DNA of 64,000 nt from Flavobacterium sharifuzzamanii (GCF_003254585.1 NZ_QJGZ01000041.1:372001-436000); one strand, 5' to 3'. Positions 15,920-24,977 are shown, counted from the first letter of the stretch. Program-made: numbers and translations. The notes: generated from the sequence alone by a model not told the origin.

Positions 15920-16807
15920 ATGGAAAAAGAACTGAAAATAAATACGGCTGATTCTTTTAAAGAAAAGCTTTGGATTGGAATTCCTGTTGTTTTATTAGTA
16001 GGTTTATTATCTGTTTTAATATACAATCATCACGCAGAATTTACTTGGGATGGATTTGTGAATGGTTTCAATGAAGAGTTTTTAGTGTTTTTTGCCATTG
16101 GAGTTTTTGCTCAATTGGTTGATGGAACTTTAGGAATGGGTTATGGAGCGACTTCAACGTCATTTTTATTGGCTTACGGAGTTCCGCCAGTGGTAAGCAG
16201 TACAGCTGTTCACGTTTCAGAAATGTTTACAACGGGAGCATCGGCACTTTCGCACCATCGTTTTGGGAACATCAATAAAAAACTGGTTAAACATCTATTG
16301 ATTCCTGGTGTATTAGGTTCGATTACAGGAGCTTATTTGTTATCTGATGTGATTGATGGAGATGTGATCAAGCCATTTATTGCGGTTTATATGATCGTTT
16401 TAGCGATTATCATTATTAGAAAAGCTCTTAAAAAAAGCATTGTAAAAAAGAAAACTAAGAAATTGGGCGCTTTAGCTGTTTTTGGAGGTTTTATGGATTC
16501 TGTTGGAGGAGGAGGCTGGGGCCCGATTGTGACTTCAACATTATTAGGAAGAGGAAGAAATCCGAGATATACTATTGGTTCGGTAAACGCAGCTGAGTTT
16601 GCGATTTCATTTGCAAGTGGAATCACTTTTATGCTTTTTGGAGGAATCCACGGTTGGCAGGTAATCATGGGGTTGATTTTAGGAGGAGTTATTTCAGCGC
16701 CATTAGCAGCTTATTTGGTAAATAAAATCAAGAGAAAACCAATGATGGTTGCTGTTGGGATTCTAATTATATTATTGAGTTTAAAAACATTATCTAAATT
16801 ATTGTAA
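15920..16807 (+). CDS. TauE/SafE family permease, first gene of the cys operon
   Basis: A 295-residue TauE/SafE homologue, only distantly like the one at 14823. After a cytoplasmic N terminus comes a first membrane segment (IPVVLLVGLLSVLIY), then the family core VFAQLVDGTLGMGYGATSTSFLLAYGV and its second repeat FGGFMDSVGGGGWGPIVTSTLLGRG. The first place in an assimilatory operon that lacks other transporters suggests that it imports sulfate, though export of sulfite is the role shown for some relatives. The stop is 26 bases before cysH. Confidence 0.88.
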   Translation: MEKELKINTADSFKEKLWIGIPVVLLVGLLSVLIYNHHAEFTWDGFVNGFNEEFLVFFAIGVFAQLVDGTLGMGYGATSTSFLLAYGVPPVVSSTAVHVSEMFTTGASALSHHRFGNINKKLVKHLLIPGVLGSITGAYLLSDVIDGDVIKPFIAVYMIVLAIIIIRKALKKSIVKKKTKKLGALAVFGGFMDSVGGGGWGPIVTSTLLGRGRNPRYTIGSVNAAEFAISFASGITFMLFGGIHGWQVIMGLILGGVISAPLAAYLVNKIKRKPMMVAVGILIILLSLKTLSKLL

Positions 16808-16822
16808 AAGATAATTTTAGAA

Positions 16823-16827
16823 AGGAG
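16823..16827 (+). promoter_or_regulatory. Shine-Dalgarno-like AGGAG before cysH
   Basis: AAAGGAGAG lies 6 bases before the cysH ATG with near-ideal spacing. Other genes of this window lack such sequences, as usual for Flavobacterium, whose ribosomes largely ignore them. Confidence 0.5.
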
Positions 16828-16833
16828 AGATTT

Positions 16834-17544
16834 ATGAGTGCGATTATTGTACAAGAATTATTAGAGAAAACTAAAGGCCTTTCGCTTGACGAAACCTTAG
16901 TTTTTTTAGCAAAAGAATTTCCAGGAAAAGTAATTTTCTCAACTTCTTTTGGCCAAGAAGATCAGGTAATTACTGATTTTATTGCAAAAAGTAACACGGA
17001 TATTAAGGTGTTTACTTTGGATACAGGAAGATTATTTCAGGAAACGTATGATGTTTTTCATAAAACATTAAAAAAATACAAAAGACCAATCGAGGTTTAT
17101 TTTCCAGAAGCAGCATCAGTAGAAAAACTATTGCAAGAAAAAGGGCCAAACAGTTTTTACGATTCAGTTGAAAACAGAAAAGAATGCTGTTTTATTCGAA
17201 AAGTGGTTCCGTTGAGAAAAGCTTTAGCAGGAAATTCAGTTTGGATTACGGGTTTAAGAGCAGAACAATCAGAAAACAGACAAGATTTAAGTTTGTTTGA
17301 ATACGACGGAGGTTTCGAAATCATCAAATTTAATCCATTGCTAAAATGGACTTTAGAAGAAGTTGAAACGTATTTATCAGAAAACAATGTCCCTCAAAAT
17401 GCTTTACACAAACAAGGTTTCGTAAGTATTGGTTGTGCACCTTGTACGAGAGCAATTTTCCCAGGAGAAGATATCAGAGCCGGAAGATGGTGGTGGGAAT
17501 CAAGCCATAAAGAGTGTGGGCTTCATAGTGCTAAAAAAGAGTAG
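16834..17544 (+). CDS. cysH: Assimilatory adenylylsulfate (APS) reductase, CysH family
   Basis: A 236-residue reductase that converts activated sulfate to sulfite using thioredoxin. It has the family's STSFGQEDQV nucleotide loop, TLDTGRLFQETY, and the C-terminal catalytic KECGLH. The two Cys pairs of iron-sulfur type enzymes are present (ECCFIRK and GCAPCTR), so it should carry a [4Fe-4S] cluster and use APS directly. No APS kinase domain or cysC gene is seen in the operon, which agrees. It is translationally preceded by an unusual AGGAG. Confidence 0.95.
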   Translation: MSAIIVQELLEKTKGLSLDETLVFLAKEFPGKVIFSTSFGQEDQVITDFIAKSNTDIKVFTLDTGRLFQETYDVFHKTLKKYKRPIEVYFPEAASVEKLLQEKGPNSFYDSVENRKECCFIRKVVPLRKALAGNSVWITGLRAEQSENRQDLSLFEYDGGFEIIKFNPLLKWTLEEVETYLSENNVPQNALHKQGFVSIGCAPCTRAIFPGEDIRAGRWWWESSHKECGLHSAKKE

Positions 17545-17634
17545 ACTTTTTAGAAGAAAGAAGCAAGAGGCAAGACTTTTTTAGAGAATAGAAAATAGAT
17601 TATAGAATAAAGAGTGGAGATTTTTAGATCAGGG

Positions 17635-17663
17635 AACTTGAAACTTTAAACCTGAAACAAAAT
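17635..17663 (+). repeat. 29-bp direct repeat, copy upstream of cysD
   Basis: Identical over 29 bases to 18700-18728, and itself built of GAAAC/AAAC words (ACTTGAAACTTTAAACCTG). It ends 30 bases before the cysD start. The remainder of the 149-base cysH-cysD gap is AT-rich without other structure. Confidence 0.8.
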
Positions 17664-17693
17664 TTTCACAACAAAATATCAAACAAAAAAACA

Positions 17694-18593
17694 ATGAGTT
17701 CAGTATTAAAAACAAACGCTTTAGAGAGTGAAGCGATATACATTTTCAGAGAAGTAATTTCACAGTTTGACAAACCGGTTTTACTTTTCTCAGGAGGAAA
17801 AGATTCTATTACATTGGTGCGTTTAGCGCAAAAAGCATTTTTCCCTGCTAAGATTCCGTTTCCTCTTTTGCACGTTGATACGGGACACAATTTTCCTGAA
17901 ACAATTGCTTTCAGAGATAAATTGGTAGAAGAATTAGGTTTAGAGTTGATCGTTCGTAATGTTCAGGACGCTATTGATGAAGGAAAAGTGGTTGAAGAAA
18001 CTGGAAAATATTCAAGTCGTAACAGCTTACAGACAACAACACTTTTGGATGCAATTGAAGAATTTAAGTTTGATGCTTGTATTGGTGGTGCGCGTCGTGA
18101 TGAAGAAAAAGCAAGAGCTAAAGAACGTATTTTCTCTGTTCGTGATGATTTCGGACAATGGGACGAAAAAAATCAAAGACCTGAGTTGTTTGATATCTTG
18201 AATGGTAAAATTGAAAACGGACAAAACGTTCGTGTTTTCCCAATTTCAAACTGGACAGAATTAGATGTTTGGAGCTATATCGAAAAAGAAAAAATCGAGA
18301 TTCCATCAATCTATTTTTCACATAAAAGAAAAGTTTTTTTGAGAGACGGTTTAATCTGGTCGCATTCTCCTTTTGTGTACCAAGAAGAAGACGAACAAAT
18401 CGAAGAAAGAATTGTTCGCTTCAGAACCGTTGGAGATATGAGCTGTACAGCAGCTGTTGAATCTTATGCAGCAACAATCGAAGAAGTAGTTGGAGAAATC
18501 AGATCATCAACAATTTCTGAAAGAGGAGCCAGAATTGATGATAAACGTTCTGAAGCTGCAATGGAAAAAAGAAAGCAACAAGGATACTTTTAA
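17694..18593 (+). CDS. cysD: Sulfate adenylyltransferase subunit 2
   Basis: The 299-residue ATP-pyrophosphatase subunit that, with CysN, makes adenylylsulfate from sulfate and ATP. The PP-loop LFSGGKDSITLVRLAQKAF is intact, followed by LLHVDTGHNFPE and the conserved CIGGARRDEEKARAKERIFS. The C terminus (ERGARIDDKRSEAAMEKRKQQGYF) is typical of the family. The start is the ATG after the word array. Length matches bacterial CysD. Confidence 0.97.
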   Translation: MSSVLKTNALESEAIYIFREVISQFDKPVLLFSGGKDSITLVRLAQKAFFPAKIPFPLLHVDTGHNFPETIAFRDKLVEELGLELIVRNVQDAIDEGKVVEETGKYSSRNSLQTTTLLDAIEEFKFDACIGGARRDEEKARAKERIFSVRDDFGQWDEKNQRPELFDILNGKIENGQNVRVFPISNWTELDVWSYIEKEKIEIPSIYFSHKRKVFLRDGLIWSHSPFVYQEEDEQIEERIVRFRTVGDMSCTAAVESYAATIEEVVGEIRSSTISERGARIDDKRSEAAMEKRKQQGYF

Positions 18594-18699
18594 TAATTAT
18601 GAGTTATGAGTTTTGAATTATGAATATAATTCAGAACTAGGAATTTTAAAAGTAAAAATCAAGAAAACAAAAACATACGGATTATAAGTTTCAACAGAA

Positions 18700-18728
18700 A
18701 ACTTGAAACTTTAAACCTGAAACAAAAT
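18700..18728 (+). repeat. 29-bp direct repeat, copy upstream of cysN
   Basis: Exact copy of 17635-17663, ending 8 bases before the cysN start codon. The cysD-cysN gap also contains TTATGAG words near 18600, similar to the array upstream of rng. Confidence 0.8.
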
Positions 18729-18736
18729 ATTACAGA

Positions 18737-19981
18737 ATGGACGTTTTAAAAATAGCAACAGCAGGAAGTGTAGATGACGGGAAAAGTACTTTGATCGGAA
18801 GATTATTGTACGATACAAAATCATTGACGACTGATAAAATAGAAGCAATCGAAAAAAGCAGTAAACAAAAAGGATACGATTATCTTGATTTTTCTTTGGC
18901 AACTGACGGATTAGTTGCAGAAAGAGAGCAAGGAATCACGATTGATGTTGCGCACATTTATTTTTCGACTGCAAAGAAAAGTTACATTATTGCCGATACT
19001 CCAGGGCACGTAGAATATACAAGAAACATGGTTACAGGAGCTTCGACTTCTCAGGTTTCTATTATTTTGATTGACGCCAGAAAAGGAGTAATCGAGCAAA
19101 CTTACCGCCACTTTTTTATCAATAATTTATTGAGAGTAAAAGAAGTAATCGTTGCCATCAACAAAATGGACTTAGTAGATTATTCTGAAGAAGTTTTCAA
19201 TAAAATCAAAGCTGATTTTGAGGCTTTAAACGCAAAAAGCACTTTCAAAGAGCAAAACGTAAGTTACATTCCGTTAAGTGCAATCAACGGCGGAAACGTT
19301 GTGGACAAATCGGAAAATATGCCTTGGTACGAAGGTCAAACTGTTTTAGAGCATTTAGAAGGATTGCATTCTCATGATGTTTACGAAGCAGGAAAAGCAC
19401 GTTTCCCTGTTCAGACGGTTATTCGTCCAAAAACAGACGAATACCACGATTTCAGAGGTTACGCTGGGAAATTATACGGAAACTCAATTAAAGTTGGAGA
19501 TGCTGTAACGGTTCTTCCATCTTTAACAGAATCAACAGTTACTAAAATTCACTTTTTCGATAAAACATTTGATGAAGCTACAGCAGGTTCTTCAATTACA
19601 ATCGAATTAGAAAATGATATCAATGTAACAAGAGGCGATATGATTGTAAAATCAAGCGAGCTTCCAAAAATTGAAAAAGATATTACCACAACAGTTTGCT
19701 GGATGGACAGTAAAAAACTGGTTCCGGGAACTAAATATTTGGTACAACACAATACCAACAGAGTTTTAGCAAAAGTAGAAAGCATTAAAAATACAATTGC
19801 AACAGATTACTCTGGAACGACAGAAGCTTCACAATTAGCAATCAACGAAATTGGAGAAGTAACGATCAAATTAAGCAAACCGTTATATTTTGATTCATAC
19901 AACGAAAACAAATCAAACGGAGCTTTCATCTTAATTGATACAGCAACTAACACAACAGCAGGAGTAGGATTCATTCGCTAG
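18737..19981 (+). CDS. cysN: Sulfate adenylyltransferase subunit 1 (GTPase)
   Basis: The 414-residue EF-Tu-like GTPase that drives APS synthesis by CysD. Motifs are GSVDDGKSTLIGRLLYD (G1), DTPGHVEYTRNM (G3) and NKMD (G4), followed by beta-barrel domains. It ends soon after these domains, so there is no fused APS kinase, and PAPS would not be made here. The start is 9 bases after the 29-bp repeat. It is cotranscribed with cysD and the reductase genes. Confidence 0.97.
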   Translation: MDVLKIATAGSVDDGKSTLIGRLLYDTKSLTTDKIEAIEKSSKQKGYDYLDFSLATDGLVAEREQGITIDVAHIYFSTAKKSYIIADTPGHVEYTRNMVTGASTSQVSIILIDARKGVIEQTYRHFFINNLLRVKEVIVAINKMDLVDYSEEVFNKIKADFEALNAKSTFKEQNVSYIPLSAINGGNVVDKSENMPWYEGQTVLEHLEGLHSHDVYEAGKARFPVQTVIRPKTDEYHDFRGYAGKLYGNSIKVGDAVTVLPSLTESTVTKIHFFDKTFDEATAGSSITIELENDINVTRGDMIVKSSELPKIEKDITTTVCWMDSKKLVPGTKYLVQHNTNRVLAKVESIKNTIATDYSGTTEASQLAINEIGEVTIKLSKPLYFDSYNENKSNGAFILIDTATNTTAGVGFIR

Positions 19982-19982
19982 T

Positions 19983-20056
19983 TGATAGTTGATGGTTTTT
20001 GGTTGATAGTTATCTGCCAGCAAACCAACAACCAACAACTGACAACCAACAACTAA
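19983..20056 (+). repeat. TTGATAG/CAACC word array between cysN and sir
   Basis: Left part has three copies of TTGATAGTTGATGG-like words, right part three of CCAACAACCAACAACTG. The two halves are partly complementary and may fold into an imperfect hairpin ending 6 bases before the sir start codon. Confidence 0.55.
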
Positions 20057-20062
20057 AGAGAA

Positions 20063-22153
20063 ATGGAAAGTTTTAGAACAGAAATAGAAAATCCGGTAGT
20101 TCAGAAGGAGATTATCGAATTAGAAAAAAAGATTCACTTATTCCGTGGAGGAAAAATTGATGATGAGCGTTTTCGTAGTCTTCGTTTAGCGCGAGGAATC
20201 TACGGGCAACGTCAGGAAGGTGTTCAGATGATTCGTATCAAATTGCCTTATGGAAAAGTAACCAGCGAGCAATTAGTGCGTATTACTCAGGTTTCTGATG
20301 AATATTCTACAGGACGTTTGCACATTACAACACGTCAGGATATCCAGATTCACTACGTGAGTTTAGACAGAACACCAGAACTTTGGGCAGATTTAGCTAA
20401 AGACGATATCACGCTTCGTGAAGCTTGTGGAAACACAGTTAGAAATATTACAGGAAGCGAATTAGCGGGTGTTGACGTAAACGAACCATTTGATGTTTCG
20501 CCTTATGCACACGGACTTTTTCAATATTTGTTAAGAAACCCAATTTGTCAGGAAATGGGACGTAAATTCAAAATTTCGTTCTCTTCTTCAGACGAAGATA
20601 CCGCTTTGAGTTATTTACACGATTTAGGATTTATTCCGAAAATTAAAGACGGGCAAAAAGGTTTCAAAATCATGTTTGGAGGAGGTTTAGGATCACAGCC
20701 AGCGCATGCTGAATTGCTTTCAGAGTTTGTTCCTGTAAACGAAATCATCCCAACAGCAGAAGGAATCATTCGTATTTTCGACAGATACGGAGAACGTGCA
20801 AAAAGAATGAAAGCGCGTATGAAATTCTTAATCAAAGAAATGGGGAAAGACGCTTTCCTTGATTTGGTTGAAAAAGAGAAAAAAGCAATCGCTTTTGAAA
20901 CCTACGAAATTGATACAACCGCTTTTGATGGTCCAATTCCAGAACCAGTATTAGACGTTCCGCAAGTTATAATCGAAGATACAGAAGCGTATGAAGCTTG
21001 GAAAAAATCGAATGTAATCAAACAGAAACAAGACGGTTATTATGCAATTGGAATCAAAGTTTTATTAGGAGATTTTTACACTGATAAAGCACGATTATTA
21101 GCCGCTTTAATTAAAAATTACGCAGCAAACGAACTACGTTTTTCATTGCGTCAAAATATTGTAATACGTCACGTAAAAGAAGAGAATCTTCCTTTCTTTT
21201 ATCAAGAATTAGCCAAACTTGACTTTGTTCAATTAGGATATAATTCAGTTGGAGATATTACGGCATGTCCGGGTACTGATACTTGCAACTTGGGGATTGC
21301 AAGTAGTACCGGTATTGCAGAAGAATTAGAAAGGGTTTTAACGGCAGAATACCCTCAGTATTTAAACAATCGTGAAATCGAAATTAAAATTTCAGGTTGT
21401 ATGAATGCGTGCGGACAACATAATATGTCAGCAATTGGATTCCAAGGAATGTCTATCAACTCAGGAAAACTAGTAGCTCCGGCTTTACAGGTTTTATTGG
21501 GTGGAGGAAGATTAGGAAACGGAGCAGGACGTTTTGCTGATAAAGTAATTAAAATTCCAAGCCGTAGAGGACCAGATGCATTGCGTACTATCTTAAATGA
21601 TTATGATACGAATGCAAACGGAGAAAAATTCCTAAATTATTACGACTTAAAAGGTGAAAAATATTTCTACGAAATCTTAAAACCTTTCGCAGATGTAACC
21701 AATTTAACAGAAGCTGATTTTGTGGATTGGGGTAACGCAGACAATTACGTAAAAGCAGTTGGAGTTGGAGAATGTGCCGGAGTGGTGATCGATTTAGTAG
21801 CAACATTGTTGTTTGAAGCTAAAGAGAAATTGATCTTGGCTCAGGAATCTTTCGACGAGAAAAAATGGTCAGATGCAATTTACCATGCTTATGCAGGATT
21901 TGTAAACGGTGCAAAAGCATTGTTATTGGCAGAAAACCAAAAAACAAACCACCACGCAGGAATTGTAGATTTGTTTGATACAGTTTTCATCGACACTAAT
22001 AAAATAGAATTAAACTCAACTTTTAAAGACTTGGTTTACCAAATCAATAAAAATGAACCATCTGAAGCTTTCGCTAAAGATTACATTGCACAAGCAACAG
22101 TTTTCTTTGATAAAATCGAAACTTTCAGAGCACAGGAATTAGCAAATGCATAA
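20063..22153 (+). CDS. Ferredoxin-type sulfite/nitrite reductase with C-terminal helical extension
   Basis: A 696-residue siroheme reductase that takes sulfite to sulfide with six electrons. The two-repeat core is present, with GRLHITTRQDIQIHYV in the first half, and the cluster ligands ACPGTDTCNLG and KISGCMNACGQHN (C-x5-C and C-x3-C) that hold the [4Fe-4S]-siroheme pair. Residues about 565-696 are an extra helical domain (CAGVVIDLVATLLFEAKEKL; SDAIYHAYAGFVNGAKALLL), HEPN-like, as in other Bacteroidota enzymes. Operon context with cysHDN favours sulfite rather than nitrite. The last 8 bases overlap the cobA start. The flavin reductase gene at 23874 could supply ferredoxin electrons. Confidence 0.92.
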   Translation: MESFRTEIENPVVQKEIIELEKKIHLFRGGKIDDERFRSLRLARGIYGQRQEGVQMIRIKLPYGKVTSEQLVRITQVSDEYSTGRLHITTRQDIQIHYVSLDRTPELWADLAKDDITLREACGNTVRNITGSELAGVDVNEPFDVSPYAHGLFQYLLRNPICQEMGRKFKISFSSSDEDTALSYLHDLGFIPKIKDGQKGFKIMFGGGLGSQPAHAELLSEFVPVNEIIPTAEGIIRIFDRYGERAKRMKARMKFLIKEMGKDAFLDLVEKEKKAIAFETYEIDTTAFDGPIPEPVLDVPQVIIEDTEAYEAWKKSNVIKQKQDGYYAIGIKVLLGDFYTDKARLLAALIKNYAANELRFSLRQNIVIRHVKEENLPFFYQELAKLDFVQLGYNSVGDITACPGTDTCNLGIASSTGIAEELERVLTAEYPQYLNNREIEIKISGCMNACGQHNMSAIGFQGMSINSGKLVAPALQVLLGGGRLGNGAGRFADKVIKIPSRRGPDALRTILNDYDTNANGEKFLNYYDLKGEKYFYEILKPFADVTNLTEADFVDWGNADNYVKAVGVGECAGVVIDLVATLLFEAKEKLILAQESFDEKKWSDAIYHAYAGFVNGAKALLLAENQKTNHHAGIVDLFDTVFIDTNKIELNSTFKDLVYQINKNEPSEAFAKDYIAQATVFFDKIETFRAQELANA

Positions 22154-22919
22154 TATAAAACCCAAAATAACTTTAGTCGGTGCAGGTCCGGGCGATCCCG
22201 ATTTACTTACGCTGAAAGCTGTAAAAGCATTGGCTGAAGCTAATGTGGTTTTGTATGATGCCTTGGCCAACGAAGAAATTCTGGATTATGCACCTAAAAA
22301 TGCGATTAGAATTTTTGTTGGAAAAAGAATCGGAAATCATGCTTACACGCAGGATCAAATCAATCAGCTGATTGTAGATAATGCACTGACATACGGAAAC
22401 GTTGTGAGATTAAAAGGTGGAGATCCATTTATTTTTGGAAGAGGCGGAGAAGAAATTGATTTTGTTGAAAGTTTTGGAATTGAAACAATTGTAGTTCCCG
22501 GAATTTCGTCGGTAGTTGCCGTTCCTGCAAGTCAGGGAATTTCGATTACAAAAAGAGGCGTTTCAGAAAGTTTTTGGGCTATTACCGGAACAACTTCTGA
22601 TAGAAAATTATCATCAGATGTAGCTTTGGCAGCACAATCATCAGCAACAGTTGTAATCTTGATGGGAATGCACAAATTGCCTCAAATAATCGATTTGTTT
22701 CAAAAAGAAGATAAAGGCAATTTACCCGTTGCAATCATTCAAAACGGAACAACAGCAGAAGAGAAAGTAGGAGTTGGAACAGTAGATTCGATTTTAGAAG
22801 TTGTAAAACAAAAAGAATTAGGTTCACCAGCTATTATTGTTCTTGGAGAAGTCGTAAGAGAAAGCAATAAGCTAAAAGGATTTTACGAAGAATTTCTATC
22901 AAAAGAAGAAGTTAGGTAG
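22146..22919 (+). CDS. cobA: Uroporphyrinogen-III C-methyltransferase
   Basis: The 257-residue SAM-dependent methyltransferase converts uroporphyrinogen III to precorrin-2, the first step of siroheme synthesis. Family motifs are VGAGPGDPDLLTLKAVKAL, VVLYDALAN, VRLKGGDPFIFGRGGEE and VPGISSVVAVPASQGI. Its ATG lies inside the last codons of the sulfite reductase gene, so translation is coupled, which fits supply of siroheme to that enzyme. It lacks the CysG dehydrogenase half, which is encoded separately at 23095. Confidence 0.96.
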   Translation: MHNIKPKITLVGAGPGDPDLLTLKAVKALAEANVVLYDALANEEILDYAPKNAIRIFVGKRIGNHAYTQDQINQLIVDNALTYGNVVRLKGGDPFIFGRGGEEIDFVESFGIETIVVPGISSVVAVPASQGISITKRGVSESFWAITGTTSDRKLSSDVALAAQSSATVVILMGMHKLPQIIDLFQKEDKGNLPVAIIQNGTTAEEKVGVGTVDSILEVVKQKELGSPAIIVLGEVVRESNKLKGFYEEFLSKEEVR

Positions 22920-22923
22920 AATT

Positions 22924-23051
22924 ATGTTCCGTTAGGAACATTTCATCGGTAGAAAATAAATGGGGTTTTAATGATAATGTTCCGTTAGGAACATCTGATC
23001 GGTAGAAAAAATAAATGTTTCCAATTAATATTAATGTTCCGTTAGGAACAT
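22924..23051. repeat. Three tandem copies of ATGTTCCGTTAGGAACAT
   Basis: The 18-base palindrome occurs at 22924, 22977 and 23034 with 53- and 57-base periods. The following ATCGGTAGAAAA-type bases are repeated after the first two copies. It lies in the cobA-cysG gap and resembles dispersed REP-like elements. Confidence 0.8.
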
Positions 23052-23094
23052 CTCATTGGTTATTCTAATTTTGATTAGAAGAAAAAAGATTAAC

Positions 23095-23676
23095 ATGGAA
23101 CAAAACGAATTATATCCAATATTTCTAAAGCTTCACAATTTAAATGTATTGATTGTAGGCGGAGGAAATGTAGGTCTGGAAAAGCTTTCTTTCTTGCTCA
23201 AGTCAAGTCCGAATGCAAATGTTGAGATAGTGGCAAAAGAATTTCATTTAGAAATAAAAGTTTTGGCCGAAAAACATCCTTCGATTACATTAACAAAATC
23301 GAAGTTTAAAAAGAAAATGCTCAAAAAACGTCACATGGTAATTGCCTGTACAGACGATTTGAAAGTAAATAAAAAGGTTTACGATTTAGCAAGAAAACGC
23401 TATTTGATTTGCAATATAGCCGACACACCAGATTTATGTGATTATTATCTGGGCGGAATCGTAACAAAAGGAAATGTCAAAATTGCCATTTCAACAAATG
23501 GAAAATCACCGACAACAGCTAAAAGGCTTAGGGAGTTTTTTGAAGAAGTAATTCCAGAAGACATCAACCAAATGGTTGAGAATCTGAATGAATACCGAAA
23601 AACCTTAAAAGGTAATTTTGAGGATAAAGTAAAGAAGATGAATGAAATAACTGCTTCTTTGAAAAGTAAAGAATAA
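23095..23676 (+). CDS. Precorrin-2 dehydrogenase / sirohydrochlorin ferrochelatase (CysG N-domain, Met8 type)
   Basis: A 193-residue bifunctional-type enzyme that oxidises precorrin-2 and inserts iron to finish siroheme. It contains the NAD-binding VLIVGGGNVGLEKLSFLLK, ACTDDLKVNKKVYDLARKR, CNIADTPDLCDYYLGGI with the conserved Asp and the C-terminal KSPTTAKRLREFFEE. ATG 23095 is chosen; the upstream TTG at 23056 adds 13 residues that overlap the palindromic repeat and is unlikely. Completes the siroheme branch with cobA. Confidence 0.93.
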   Translation: MEQNELYPIFLKLHNLNVLIVGGGNVGLEKLSFLLKSSPNANVEIVAKEFHLEIKVLAEKHPSITLTKSKFKKKMLKKRHMVIACTDDLKVNKKVYDLARKRYLICNIADTPDLCDYYLGGIVTKGNVKIAISTNGKSPTTAKRLREFFEEVIPEDINQMVENLNEYRKTLKGNFEDKVKKMNEITASLKSKE

Positions 23677-23682
23677 CAGAAA

Positions 23683-23730
23683 GTTCCAGAGGAACGATAA
23701 TATTTGGTAGCGTCGGGTTTTAACCCGATG
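23683..23730. repeat. Paired short hairpins after the cysG-like gene
   Basis: GTTCCAGAGGAAC and, 15 bases later, CGTCGGGTTTTAACCCGATG. The first resembles the GTTCC-GGAAC palindromes at 22924-23051. REP-like. Confidence 0.6.
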
Positions 23731-23873
23731 TAAAAGAATGAATGAGATTACCTCTTCATTAAAAAATAGAGAGTAAAAAATTTTCGGAAAGAAATTAATG
23801 ATAAAAATCATTGAAAGTACAAGGATTTATTCGTTTCTTTGCGTTATTAAGAATGATTATAAACAACAACATA

Positions 23874-24926
23874 ATGATTAAAACAGATATACTTATAATT
23901 GGAGCGGGCCCAACAGGTTTATTTGCCGTTTTTGAGGCAGGATTGCTAAAATTAAAATGCCACATTTTAGATGCGCTTCCACAACCAGGAGGACAACTAT
24001 CAGAGTTATATCCAAAAAAGCCAATTTATGATATTCCTGGATTCCCAGAAGTATTAGCTGGAGATTTAGTTGACGGATTAATGGAGCAAATTAAACAATT
24101 TGAGCCAGGTTTTACTTTAGGAGAACGTGCTGAAACAGTTGAAAAGCAAGAAGACGGAACTTTCATTGTAACATCAAACAAAGGAACTAAATTTCACGCG
24201 CCAGTTATCGCAATCGCTGGAGGTTTAGGAAGTTTTGAGCCTCGTAAGCCACTCATCGAAGATATCGAGTTTTATGAAGACAAAGGAGTAAAATACTTCA
24301 TCAAAAACCCTGAGAAATTCAGAGATAAAAGAGTTGTAATTGCAGGAGGAGGAGATTCAGCATTAGACTGGAGTATCTTCTTAGCAAACGTAGCTTCGGA
24401 AGTAACTTTAATTCACAGAAGAAATGAATTTAGAGGAGCTTTAGATTCTGTAGAAAAAGTGCAGGAATTAAAATCAGCTGGAAAAATCAAATTAATCACT
24501 CCGGCAGAAGTTATCGGAATCAACGGTGCTGAGCATGTAGAATCATTAGATATCGAAGAAAACGGAGCACACCGTAAAATTGAATGCGATTATTTCATTC
24601 CACTTTTCGGATTAACGCCAAAATTAGGTCCAATCGGAGACTGGGGATTAGAAATCGAGAAAAATGCCATTAAAGTAAACAACGCATTAGATTACCAAAC
24701 TAACATTCCTGGAATCTTTGCTATTGGAGACGTAAATACATACCCAGGAAAATTAAAGTTAATCCTTTGCGGATTCCACGAAGCAACTTTAATGTGCCAG
24801 GCAGCTTACTCAATCATCAATCCAGGTAAAAAATACGTATTGAAATATACAACAGTTTCAGGTGTAGATGGTTTCGATGGAACTCGTAAAGAAGCGCCGA
24901 AAGCGGTTGTGAAAGCGATTGTTTAA
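23874..24926 (+). CDS. Thioredoxin-reductase-like ferredoxin-NADP(+) reductase
   Basis: A 350-residue flavoprotein of the TrxR-like ferredoxin-NADP reductase type: IIGAGPTGLFAVFEAG (FAD), RVVIAGGGDSALDWSIFL with the NADPH fold, and the late IPGIFAIGDVNTYPGKLKLILCGFHEA. The redox-active CxxC of thioredoxin reductases is absent and the C-terminal extension is present, which separates it from TrxB. It probably reduces ferredoxin for the sulfite reductase encoded upstream. ATG 23874 is chosen over an upstream start that would overlap the TTTCTTTG -7-like box at 23834-23841. Confidence 0.9.
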   Translation: MIKTDILIIGAGPTGLFAVFEAGLLKLKCHILDALPQPGGQLSELYPKKPIYDIPGFPEVLAGDLVDGLMEQIKQFEPGFTLGERAETVEKQEDGTFIVTSNKGTKFHAPVIAIAGGLGSFEPRKPLIEDIEFYEDKGVKYFIKNPEKFRDKRVVIAGGGDSALDWSIFLANVASEVTLIHRRNEFRGALDSVEKVQELKSAGKIKLITPAEVIGINGAEHVESLDIEENGAHRKIECDYFIPLFGLTPKLGPIGDWGLEIEKNAIKVNNALDYQTNIPGIFAIGDVNTYPGKLKLILCGFHEATLMCQAAYSIINPGKKYVLKYTTVSGVDGFDGTRKEAPKAVVKAIV

Positions 24927-24977
24927 TCTGAGGTGCTGAGGTTCTAAGGGACTAAGGCGCTAAGGTTTTTTATATAG

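Noticed and set aside
22924..23051. CRISPR array
   Set aside because: Only three 18-base palindromes with related spacers and no cas genes; it is a REP-like cluster.
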